A stretch of DNA of 60,000 nucleotides. Origin: Membranipora membranacea. Its lineage: Eukaryota > Bryozoa > Gymnolaemata > Cheilostomatida > Membraniporidae. Below, one piece after another: positions 1 to 11,200 of the stretch (its first letter is position 1; every line of letters begins with the position of its first letter). The position numbers and the translations under genes were made by a program. The stretch spans positions 6,641,001 to 6,701,000 of the forward strand of contig OU612066.1 in assembly GCA_914767715.1 (NCBI GenBank), in the 5' to 3' direction. The notes under the pieces are model-generated. The model saw only the letters and a list, made by a program, of their open reading frames with translations. It was not told the origin of the DNA and ran no database searches.

Positions 1-1110
1 TCGGGTAACGGATGGTTCGATGTTGATCTTCTCACAAAGGCTGACTGAAGCTGCATACAGCATGGGAGGTTTAGATGTAGCATCGTCACCTGCTTCGCTT
101 TTCCTCAGACCTGATAGCTCCTTTCGCACAATAGTGATTGACCTACCAATATATAGTCATTGTCAGATGAGCAGCGTTATCAACATTAATTCCTATTCAT
201 CTAATTTTATATAGTACAAATTTATCTCAAATCACATCTCATGAGTAAAAGTTATGATTGATAGAATCCGATCAAAACACAGGCCTGATGACTGATAGCA
301 AGGTGATAAGAACTAGGTCTAACATTGGTCGAGCACAACCATAATTGACTTCTCAACCAGCCAGTTCTGATATTTGAAATTTACCTTGTTGCCTGGTACG
401 GGTCAAAGCCTCTAGTCTGTAGCTGGATACAGAGCCCCTTTGTCAAACTGAGTATTCCTGAGCAAACTGACAGTGCTACAACAAAGCTGAAGCTATAGAT
501 TCGGTGGAGTAATCCAGAAGCTTGCGTCTTACTCTCCTGGCTCCACTCCGATCCTGAAGAAATCTCCTCGAAGCATTGGATTACATGAGGTAACATAGCA
601 ATCATGGTCTCCAAAGCATCGTATCTCTTGACCCACCTAGTGCGGCACACATTCCTTACCTTTTATCTTTTGTGTCCTGTTTCTTGTGTGGAGGGGATCA
701 CTCCATGAAGATGGTCCGTTCGCTTCGGGGACTGGCTGAAGAAGAAGTGAATAACACTACAGTGTACAGTGTCCATCATGTTTTGGACTGTTTGTTTGAA
801 TCTGGCAAGCGTGCATAATGGCAAGATTTAGAACGTGGCTATAGCAGTGAATGTGGGTAAGCCCAGGATGGTTTTCTCTCAGTAGAGCTGCTGCACCTCT
901 AAGGTGTCCAGTCATATTCCCAGCTCCGTCTGTGACTGCTTTCAGCTTTGTAACATCAAGACCTAGCTTGGCAATGAGCTCCTCGATCTTAGCAGCCTTG
1001 GCCCTTCCAGTAGTACCAGTGTCACACTCTATCTATTATAGCCACAAACTTTTCAGCGACTGCTACTTCCTTCTTTTCCTCAGTCACATAGCGGACTAAA
1101 TATCATTCAA
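1..1110 (-). pseudogene. hAT-like (DUF4371 / P52rIPK-type) transposase fragment
   Basis: Read on the minus strand, 1110 to 660 gives the typical hAT-like core: a TDGAGNMTGHLRGA block near 990-900 and a HIHCYSHVLNLA block near 890-830. An RTRWVKRYDALE block follows at about 650-615, and then LTKGLCIQLQ. This order matches the catalytic part of hAT transposases and their ZMYM1/P52rIPK-like relatives. One exon-like piece ends at about 386 with a CAACAAG/GTAAAT donor, and a second open piece starts after an AG near 146 and runs off the left edge. Frame changes near 1030 and near 800-780 break the reading frame, and a stop lies just upstream of the TDGAG block. I infer a dead transposon copy, although a broken host gene derived from a transposase cannot be excluded. 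Confidence 0.7.
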
Positions 1111-2009
1111 GTTACAAATTTCCCACCATCTTGGATTTGTTTAATTTTCTGGATTTTCCAACTTGGCTGACCTTGATATGTAAGCACAAACATAACTGCA
1201 CACAGATTTTTACAATGATGACTGTGTATCATGTATCATTCTGCGCATGCTCAGCTCTGGGCATGAGCTGATCTCTGCAAAATTGAGTCTCGGAATTCCG
1301 AAGCCATCTGATTGGCTACCTGCTCTGGTGACATACTCCCAAAGCGTGCAGATTTGTTATTAATAGTTATCCTCTCTTGTCATTATTAGCTGATTTTGAT
1401 TGACAGTTTATGCAGGGGCTCTCCCATTTCCCCTTCCAAAAGTGCAAACAGAACCCAAACTAAACTCATTGTTCTTGCACATGCGCAAATTCAAGTCACG
1501 CATGATGCATACTTAGCCTTACGACAGCTGCTTTGTGGCAATGATAGCCTAGTTTATCAGTGATCTACATGCCCAGTCAGATCACGAGAGTCAGTATGAT
1601 CATGCATTACAATACAGCTATATTGGGACTAAACACAATGAGTCAATTATGGTTATTTGTGTCATAGTGACTAGTAAGCAAAAAACTGAAATTTCTACTG
1701 AACAAGAACTGTTCAGTTGATTTTGATGCACTTTTCACCAAAATAAGCAGAATTTTTGCTTTTTTGAGTGAATAGGAGGGTCCCGCCATGGCTGGCAGTG
1801 GCGGAGTGGCAGATCCGCCACTGGACTGCCACCTCTGTCAATACAAAATTGACATCAGCATCCTCGTTCATCAAACATAAATTTAAATTTGCATTAACAA
1901 ACCATTTGTTTTCATTGAAACAGGGAGAATTGAAATGAGTATGTTTCCTTTGATTATATTTCGGTAGGTTTCTTCTTGGTATTTTTGCACATCAGGAAGA
2001 ACATCTTCG

Positions 2010-2375
2010 GATGAAGGTTGATGCAATAAAACTTATATATATGTACAAGGACTCATCAACAAGAGTGGTCACAAATGTAGGAGAAACAAAAGAAAAATAA
2101 GAAGTTGAAGTTGGACAACACAAAGGCGCAGCCCTAAGCCCATAACTTTTTGTAATTATTATGGATGTCATCTCGGACGACAACGGGGAAGACACACCGT
2201 AGAGTATGCTGTTTGCAGATGATCTGGTTTTATGTGATGAGAGTCAAGACAATATGGAAGAGAGATTAGAGGGCTTGAGAAGAAGATTAGACGATGTAAG
2301 CCTAAAGGTCAACAGGTCTAAAACTACGTACCTACCCCAGGACAGAGCGGAGATAGGTGAGGATGGGTGAGGATC
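2010..2375 (+). pseudogene. LINE reverse-transcriptase fragment (RTE-like)
   Basis: The plus-strand frame reads MYKDSSTRVVTNVGET, then VGQHKGAALSP, then MLFADDLVLCDES with the FADD catalytic signature at about 2212-2223, and continues into a VNRSKT block. This is the palm of a non-LTR retrotransposon reverse transcriptase, closest in style to RTE-like elements. Three in-frame stops (near 2098, 2145 and 2200) show that it is dead. The endonuclease and the 3' end are not visible. A tandem atcat-type run follows at about 2365-2385. Confidence 0.75.
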
Positions 2376-2864
2376 ATATCATATCATATTGTTTCAAGCC
2401 ATGCCACATTTTCAATCGGCACTAATTGCCTGCATCTTTTCAGTGTAAACATCCATGTTGGGCCTCTTTAGCATACTTAAATCCCCAATTCAGCATCTGT
2501 TATGTCATGAATTTTTTTTCTACCAATGTACTGATCACAGTTTCCACTACATTACTACCTAGTGTAAATACTTGCCATTGCTAGCTATAGCCTGTTAAAA
2601 TTTGGAAAATTTACTTTGCTTGAGCGATGTTGACTGAACCATCTGCTCTGTTATGTTTTATTAAACATCAGATCTGATTTGATCAAATGGTTTGAGATGC
2701 TCACTTAAATAAATTACATAACTTGCACTGATTTCTAGTCATAATAAAATGAAAAAACCACGTTTGGGTTTTCTTGCAATACTGCTCAGTAGGTACAATA
2801 ATATTCTGAGAACAGATAAGATAATGCAACTGAAAATAATAATAAAACGAAATGAGCTGAAAAA

Positions 2865-2994
2865 TTACATAGCGGTAGGTCTCTCAGGAATGTTTTGATA
2901 GGAAGCTGTCTGTGTTGCTGCCTTGGAAATGTTCCTCCCGGCCAAGGCAGAAAATCTGAAGGGTAAACTGAATATCCCCAGTCCAAAGTATGAC
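2865..2994 (-). pseudogene. Orphan last exon of an SLC18-like transporter (third copy)
   Basis: After a TTTTCAG acceptor (2997-2995) the minus strand reads SYFGLGIFSLPFRFSAL and continues open to a TAA at 2867-2865. It has the same acceptor, phase and opening residues as the last exon of the transporter at 8.2-15.8 kb (SYLGLGIFMLLFSFTAL) and of the inverted copy at 48.65 kb. Its tail is longer and differs. The preceding exons are not found at the expected place upstream. The only other match is a piece of exon 2 at 5.0-5.1 kb, beyond intervening repeats. I infer the remnant of a third transporter copy. A functional gene is unlikely in this window. Confidence 0.6.
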
Positions 2995-3027
2995 CTGAAA
3001 ATTTGGAAGAAGACAAATATTATAATT

Positions 3028-3300
3028 AATCATGTAAGGCCAATAACTCTAACACGTACACTGGGTGGAAATGGTGGTATGCAAGTGCACGACTCCTAGT
3101 AGTGTACAGGGGGCTTGCTAATTAGCACAATTAACATATTCTCTGTTTGGGACGGTGAGATGGCCCAATTGGTTTGCGATCTTGCTATGTCACTACCAGG
3201 CTATTGGTGCTGCAGGAGCCCCACTGAAGGAAGCTTTTGAGGTTGATAGTTCCAGCCTCCACGAGAGGTCGTATGCCTCTCCTTCACTATATATGTATTA
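3028..3300 (+). repeat. tRNA-derived SINE copy
   Basis: This shares its whole length with the copy at about 20,600-20,903: a leading gtaaggccaataac block, a middle gctaattagc block, a tRNA-like head (A-box-like GATGGCCCAATTGGTTTGC near 3157-3177), and a tail with gttccagcctcc and gtatgcctctcctt. The B-box region is damaged here, with GAGCCCCACT remaining near 3215. It is a Pol III-type SINE and not a functional tRNA. Confidence 0.65.
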
Positions 3301-3779
3301 CAGACCTAATTAAAAGTAATCTGTACACCAAGTAAGTGTTGCAATGATTAGTATATTATATAATTCAAATATTTACAAGAAATTAAACACAGCATTAGAA
3401 ATTTGATGCAATCAAATTTATTAATTTTAATGCTGTAATCTGTAATTGAATCTGTTGACAGTGAAACACTGCCTTACAGGAAGGTATTGAGGGAACAAAG
3501 GGATTGAACATAGCTGGAATAAACTTAGACTGGTATGAAAGTTAAATATTCTAAATTGAATGTCGAATCGCATTATTAAGACATAAAATGAAAGGGAGTG
3601 TAACTCCCTAAAATAGCTCATTTTTTTCATAAATAATATTATTATTTATGAAAAAAATGAGCATTCATCCTAACAATGCTTGACACAATAAAGATTTTGG
3701 TTCCACATACTCCTCCAAACTCATAACATATAGTAGATTAAAAGGGAAAATGCATGCCATTAATTTTCCAAAAGTAGTC

Positions 3780-3870
3780 AGTCGACTGTGATGGGATTTG
3801 AATACCACAGTTTTCGTCCCACCGATCTGAAATCTGGCTTATTACCAACTGAGCTACCCTCTACTCCTAC
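3780..3870 (-). repeat. tRNA-like SINE head
   Basis: The minus strand carries an A box (TAGCTCAGTTGGTAATAAGC) and a B box (GGTATTCAAATCCC), with tRNA-like spacing between them. Acceptor-stem pairing is poor, and AT-rich DNA follows. I read it as the Pol III head of a SINE or a decayed tRNA pseudogene. Confidence 0.5.
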
Positions 3871-4124
3871 AGTGAAATAGGCATAATATAAAATTGAGCC
3901 CTGTTCCTGACAAGCTGAAATATACAGAGTGTTTTGCACCCACAGAACTCATTTTTTCTTGAGCAATGTAACAAGGCTCAGTTATTTAATATTACAGTCC
4001 TGTGTCATAACTTGTTAACTTTACTAGTAATTTTGTCAAGACAAATTACCAAATAAACTGAATCTGAAGATAACTACAAAATATGAGGCTCAAAGGCCAG
4101 GCTAAAGTTAGTAAAGTTAACAAG

Positions 4125-5005
4125 TCAAAGACAAATTACAATGTGTTGACTGAAAAGCTCTGTCATGTGGTCATACATATACTGTTTAAAACTTGAATAC
4201 TCTGGGGTATAAAACTGTGTAAAAAAACGTTTAGTACTCACTCTAGGCATAGAAAAATATTTCCAGGACTTGCTGTAACAGCTATTAAGGATCTGAAAAC
4301 AACTGGCAGCTAATTTGTCCATTCTTTCACTGATCAACATCGGTATATCAAGATAAAACTTATTTCTGCTAAAGAGTTTGAGGAGCTTAGTTCTTTCACC
4401 CTCAGTGGCTGATCTGAACCACATTTCAATGTTATATGCTAGAACATGAAAAATTAGACTTTCTATAAAATGCTGTTTCTGTTTGGAGGTAGGTTTAAAA
4501 TGTTTGAACTTAGAAAAAGCATAAAATCGTTGACGCAGCTTTCTATAAATATAGACCGTATTTGATTGCCATTTTAAATCACAGCTAGAAAAAGTACCTA
4601 AATATTTAAAATCCTCCACTTTTTCTATCACATTGTTGTCAATAAAAAGATAGGCATATATACCGTACGATCTACTAAAGCTCACCACCAGTCCACCATC
4701 TCTTTGGCTTTGCTTGCATTGATCAAAAAATTCACAGACTTGCATTGGTTTATAAAAAGTATCTACAGCGTTAAAATAAAAATTGGAATCTTCTTTCTGA
4801 AAATTAAGCAGACCTATCATTGGCGCACTTCAGCAATTGAACATTTGGCTGAGTAGCCCTAATAAAGTCGGTATATATGGAAAAAAGCACCGGTGAAAGT
4901 ACATATCCTTGTGGGCAGCCTATGTCACACTTTAAAACATTTGAATTGTTTTCACCAACAGTTACATATTGTTTTCGGTTTTTATCTTGGCTCATGCATT
5001 ATCTA
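4125..5005 (-). pseudogene. LINE reverse-transcriptase C-terminal fragment
   Basis: The minus strand from about 4995 reads RKQYVTVGENNSN, then GCPQGYVLSPVLFSIYTDFI, and then the catalytic box, here degraded (KCANDRSA where KYADD is expected). A frameshift at about 4820 leads into a 231-residue frame with FKYLGT, a conserved thumb-region block, and a long helical tail (SLIFHVLAYNIEMWF). These are standard parts of a non-LTR retrotransposon polymerase. The 5' half (endonuclease) is missing. The lost YADD motif and the frameshift show that it is inactive. It abuts a transporter exon fragment at 5.02 kb, so it may have inserted into or next to that copy. Confidence 0.75.
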
Positions 5006-5021
5006 GTACCACGACGCAACG

Positions 5022-5100
5022 ATTCTCTAGGAATGACTGAACAACTAACTGCTGAGAATTACAATCAATGTTTTGTAGTATTTCTGGAACAACTGGAATG
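5022..5100 (-). pseudogene. SLC18-like exon 2 fragment
   Basis: The minus strand reads PVVPEILQNIDCNSQQLVVQ, followed by SFLE. This matches the first lumenal-loop exon of the 8-16 kb transporter (DPIIPQILQEIDSNPQQIVV, then QSFLE). The match stops abruptly where the LINE fragment begins. With the orphan last exon at 2.9 kb it suggests a shattered third transporter copy on the same strand. Confidence 0.6.
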
Positions 5101-5129
5101 GATAAAATCACTGGGAAAAATTATCCAGC

Positions 5130-5345
5130 TTTAAAATCTCTCTCCCGAAGTAGTGGGTTAATGTGGGTTAAAATCGCAAGTCTTTTCTGTCCTAAGGCTA
5201 AGAAATAAAGGTTCCTTAAGGGCGCGGCCGCCATATTCACCGCCAAGTTGCTCTCAGTTGGCAGGCAGGTCGGAGCACACCCATGGGGCGTCAAATGAGC
5301 CCAGTAGTCGGAAGACTGCAGCGGGACCAAACCAACTGAGCTACC
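5130..5345 (-). repeat. tRNA-like SINE (minus orientation)
   Basis: On the minus strand an A-box-like GTAGCTCAGTTGGTTTGGTC lies at 5345-5325. It is followed by a GC-rich body unlike the AT-rich surroundings, which contains GGCGGCCGCG near 5221-5230. The B box is weak. I call it a SINE from composition and the A box only. Confidence 0.4.
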
Positions 5346-5349
5346 TCAT

Positions 5350-8225
5350 ACTCCTACAACAGTTGCTCAAATGCTGCCTGGGTTGATGGAAGAGCATTCT
5401 ATTATCAACCACTACCATCAGCCTGGACACACCTACGTCCTTAAGTTTTGGTTTATCATTTTGTTTGTATACCATCGGATAGCTCTCATTGTCAGGATCG
5501 TAGAAAACCCTTTTTCAACAAATGATGTCACATGATTTAATGTGATCATTCTACATGTATTTCGACTGTTCGAGGGATAACTTGGAAACAAATAAAAGTA
5601 AGTTCTGCTACTGCTTTCAGTAATATCCTAGTATCAATTTGGCTTCGAATATTTTATTTATACAACTCACAGTCACAGTCTTTGACCCAAGGGGGATTTC
5701 TAGCTTTCAATTGTGACCCTGCCATTCTTGACTCTCCTGTGCAGCAAGGGTGCGAAGAGTCCGAATAGACCCAGCTGGGCGTTTGGAGGGGAAAGGGGTT
5801 TGTGGGAGGAGTCCTAGCCACCAAAGCCTAGGGAGCAATTGAGGGTCTTTGAAAATTAACTATGTTTAGGAGGAAAATCTTAGGTGAAAGATTACAAGCA
5901 GATTACCAAAAATAAAAAAGCCAACTAGAAATGCAGCATGGCACTGTCAGCGCTGGAATTTTGATCCAATTAATTAGGGGGGCATGGGCTGTCACAACAA
6001 AAGTGAAAAGTGAAAAAAAAGACATCATTTTTCATTACAGTCATTGTCTGAAAAAAGAACTGAGTTAACGGTTGATTATATTTGCCGGGATAGAAGGTGG
6101 AGGGACACTGGGCATTAGTTGACCTTGTTACAAGTGACTAACTCAGTTTAGTATTAGTACTTTATTAGCTGGCCTACTGTCTCTGCACAGAGATTTTGTG
6201 CACCTTCGTATAAATTGACATGTGAATATCTGGCAACCAGACTTCGATTCTGTCAGTAAAAAAGACTCTAAGCCCCATAATACATTTATTAATTAAGAAA
6301 TACATGTTTAGGTCAAAACTGGACACTATTTCTAAAACACTTGGAAAGATTTGGGTAAATCCGTCGTGACCTCTTCAAGGTCACGACACAGACCTGTCTA
6401 TTTTCATAAATTCGGATTTACGATCAAGAGCAAACTAACACAAAATATCTTTGTTAGTTTGGCCAAAGAGTAGTCCTTGGCTTGACATTTGATTCTTCTT
6501 ATCATGTGATTTCCTGTTCATTTTTTATACTGTTTCATGTCACACTGTTTGTAAAATTATTACTTACTTAGGCTTAGCTAGTAGAGTCTGGCTGGAGTGA
6601 AGAAAATTTATTTACTAAAAATTCAGCATCGTGATCAATAGACATCGATACACAGACATCAACTTAGTCCATTTCTATATCTTGCTCACATGACCAATAG
6701 ACCATAGAATAAAATCGGACAACTTTTATTTTATTCCGAATTCACTACTAATGCAATTCATTTATGAGTTGTCCTCTCTTACCAAATGGATTTACCCAGG
6801 CTGTACCCCCTCCCCACCCACCCACCCCCGACACGACAGCCTACCCAGGCTACACAGCTACCAGATTCTACCCAGTAGCATCCTTCAGTATAGAACTGCA
6901 ATAAAGTTCCGAGTCGATCAAACACACAAACATACCTCAAAAAAATGATCTAAGATAAAATGAGACACATGTATAGCAAGTGGAGAGAATCGATAATCAA
7001 AGAAAAGTCATGAATGGCGGTTGCTGTATTGTGTTCTATAAAATTGATTGTTGATCGATGTGATTTGCAAGAATATCTATTACGTTTGCACATAATGACG
7101 ATTTATTTCCTACATATTCTTGCTGCAGAGATGTTTGAACATAAAAGTACAGTGTACCTATACATAATTATATCAGGAGGTTAGTTTTAAACGATGTGTT
7201 AACAATAAACTCTGGTTGAATGTTTATTGCGGAAATATTTCTGGGATTGTTGTGTGTTTGGCATCAGAGCATTATCAATATGGACGGGAGTGCGGTTTCT
7301 ACTTTTCAATGTACTGATTCATCTACATTCAAACATTGAGCATAAATCATTCAAAAGCAGTTTTTCTGATTACCTTTTTCTTCATCTTCATCACAGAGTA
7401 AGAATATGTCCTTACCCTGTGACCGCATCATATCATAATATTCCAAACAACAAATATCACCAGTAGGGCTGCACCATATCCTAATTGTACCCATGAGATG
7501 CTAGCCAAATAAAACCAATTCATTTAACCAGGGAGATTGGATTCCATTGTCCCCATTTTTTTTAGGCCAAATGGCACTAACTGCATGGCGCTACAGCACA
7601 GGGCTGTATGTATATTCTGACTCAAATTATTACCTCATAATATATGTATCATGTCCATTGTGACACCATATAATAACAAGATAAAACAATTTGATTATGA
7701 TTTTGACTTTAATCACTGCAAGCTGGCACTTGGCTCGGTGGTTATGTTATATTCTATATAAATATTTAACTCAAGTATACATAATATCAAAGATTTGTGC
7801 AAAATATTCTGTTATGAAATATCAAACAACATTTTGAGAAAATTCAACTCCAAATAAAAAAACAAAACAAGTCTTAGTAATTCAAGATGAACAGTTGTGG
7901 TTTCCAAGAGTATAGTATATGCTGTATAGCCACTGAATTATATTCTTCTCATGGAACGGAAATATAAACAGAACCTTATACAGTAAGGCCTGATTTAACA
8001 TTGATTTGATTGGCTGTTCCTACTAGCATGAATAGCATAGCTTTGGAAATTGTCTCGTCGACGCAACTGCAAACAGTAATAAACTGCCTTCAGCGTCAAA
8101 TATTTTGGGCATTTCTAGAATGTGTACTAGTTACTGGCTATTTTTGCAAGCCCATTGTTTTGCAACAGAAAGCTAATGATGCTATTCCAGAGATGGAATT
8201 CAATGGCTGTCGCACAATGAGGTAG
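5350..8225. other. Gene-free AT-rich stretch
   Basis: I found no exon series, domain or transposase here. A 25-nt perfect hairpin (arms GTCGTGACCT) sits at 6363-6387 and recurs inside the MITE at 22.7 kb. Short open frames in this stretch look random. It lies downstream of the 3' end of the transporter gene. Confidence 0.6.
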
Positions 8226-8229
8226 TTTA

Positions 8230-11200
8230 TCACTCAGGAGGCATTAGATTGTCTAAATGAGGCCCTTTTTTGGCTGCGTTTCGCAAGGTCAAGGCAGTAA
8301 AGCTGAAGAGCAGCATGAATATACCCAGTCCGAGATATGACCTGAAAATGCAATGTACTCAGTTTGAAAATTCAATAGTAAATTAGATTTGATATCGACC
8401 AAATTATGAAATTCACCCGCAAGTTTGTGTTGCAAAAAATTAAGGTCAAGCCACAGATTGGGTCAAGTAGTAAGTAGGACTGACAGGCATTTATCATGGT
8501 ATATACTGCTCACAATGCCCTTTACTAAGATGATAGGCAGAAAAAGGTTTTACAAGTATGTTGGCCGGGCAACTTTGTCCATCCGTGTTTGTCAGTGTGG
8601 AAAGTGTTATGATGATGCGGTTGGTCAATATGGATGTAAACATGCCATTTCAGTGTCATCATTCAGATAGAGCCTTACTGACTATAAACAAAAGTTCTAT
8701 TTCGGCATCAACATTTTAGAGACCTAATGATGGATGAACGGAACACCTAGCCTTGGCAGTGTGACAAGGCTAGATTAAACATATAATAAGATGTAATAAC
8801 TCACCATTGAAAAGAAGTGACTTTAACCATACTCCCACCTATCAAAGGTCCTGCTCAAACAGAAAAGTGCAATGAATCAAACTTTGTTTTGAGGGAAAAA
8901 TTATTGAGTACAGAGTATACACTTTGAGCAGGCATGGTTGTCATACTTTTTAATCTCATAATGCTTATCTGTTAGATCAAACAGTTTCTGATCGTTTATG
9001 GATAGCCTCAAACTATCAGAGAACTGACTCTGACTGTGCATTCCCTTTAAAGGGCAACCAAAGTTTCGCAGCAATGCATTAATGGGTAGCAAATAATGTG
9101 CTGGGCAGCATCAGCTTTGTGCATTACGCGATGCAAAACTCAAAGTAGTTGCTGACTCCAAGCTGGGTAACACTGCAGTTTAGGGGAGGTTCCAAGACTT
9201 TGCTGTAATAATTATAGAGCACAGGCTAAATAATAACAGGAACAGGAAACTGCTATGTGGTATTCTCTTTTAGCTGAGTTTGAGTACCTGATGCAGAAGG
9301 TGCAATCTGCTATTAATCAATGGCCATCAATGAGAAGTTGTTTGAAACCTTGGTTGCCCTTTAAATTTCTTGGGATATTGCAAAAACACAAATCAAACAA
9401 ATAACATTGATATGATCGGTAGCCACAACAGCAGTCCAAATATCTAGTAAAAATCACGTTAGATGGAACTGAGTGTAGCCATTACATATATACAGTGGAT
9501 AGCTAACAAATGGTACACTTTTTACAAGAAAATAACCACACTACACATCATTGCTGGATATTACCACTGTTTGAAATGATGTGTGAGTAAAAGTGTTGTG
9601 TCACCCTAGTCTCTGTCGACACGCTTTGTTCGGGGGGGTTCCATCCCCCTCCCCCAACATACCAAAATTTGTTGAGACAGGCTAGGGTCACCCATACTCT
9701 ACATGTTATTCCAAACGATCACTCATATCAAACTCCTTGACCATAATTCAAGGGAAATAATCTTATAACAGTCATACCCATTCCCAGTCCGAAGTTATAA
9801 CTAGCAGTGTAGAATCCGTTGATGATACCATACTGTGACTGATGTCGTGTATCAACCAGATGACACAGCATAGGATTAAGAAGTGCCTCTAGTATACCCA
9901 CACCCACACGGAATATGGAATCTGGTCCGAGTACCTCCCAAGTTGAACTGCATAGAGGGTACTACAATTAAAAGAATAATAAGATGTATTTCAAACAAGG
10001 ATCACAGCTTGGCGCATCCCCGGCTCAAAGTGGATAGAAATACAACTTCATTTTGACAAAATATCAGGACTAATTTTGGAAGTATTTTTCTGCTCAATTT
10101 TTTCTAGACCATTGTACTTTTCATAATGTTACACAAAAACAGTTTGTTGCAAACTAAGCTACCAGTAAATGGGAACATCAGCATGAAAAATTGATAAAGT
10201 TTATAAAAAAAACTTGCACTGACTTTAGTGGTGAAAGAAAAAGCTTTTTCTTTGCAAATCAAAATGGAAATTGAGATAAGTATCAAAATTAATAACAGAA
10301 AACAGGCAACAAGTGACAGCCATTGTATTCAGAAAAAAATTGATTCAGTATCTCATTATTATAAATCAATACACCTACCGTACCGACTCCAATTGAAAGA
10401 AGGAGAAGACCAAAGAAAATAGGCAACCATATTGTATCAATTCGAACAGAGCGTCCTGCTATAAACTGTGATGTCATCATGACTGCAGCCGAACAACCAA
10501 ATATAGCACCTTAAAAAGTAGCAGACAACAAAAAAATTCATATTTGGATAGTTGATGCGTAATTATATACTCCTTCTTAATTTTAACTTGTTTCAGTAAC
10601 AGGCATTATGATTGGCCAAGTGTGAATACTCTCAAAACAAATCTATAATTGGAAAATATCAATGTATAAAAGAAATTTTTACTAGAATTAGAGCTATCTT
10701 TTGTCTGTCAATCATCTGTCAGTCGATCTAAACACGGTTCCGTTCCATCCCTTGATTTTGTGGTACACTCCAATTTCGAATTATGAATGCTAACCATTTT
10801 CATGGTGTAAAAAACATGAAAAACATTTGCCGCGGCCGGACCCCGGTCTCCCGCGTCAAAGCCCTTTGAAGTTATTGTGTGCAAGCGCACTAACCATTCA
10901 GCCACGCCGCCTTATTGGAATTGTCGATCGGACCATGAGGAAGTTGACTTTAATGCCATTTCCATGGATCGATAACTCCCAAAATCCTTACGAAATCGAA
11001 ACATGGGACCATAGTGATAACAGGGAGGGTGGGATATACCATCCTCCCTGGTGATAAACAGTCATCTCAATTATAAAATCATCTACAAAAGCAATATCAT
11101 TGCTTTCAATGAAAAATAATTACGCAATTTCTATGAGATTATAAACAAAACATAGCTCCTCAATTTAATCCATGTTATTGCAGCCATTGAGGTTTAGGGG

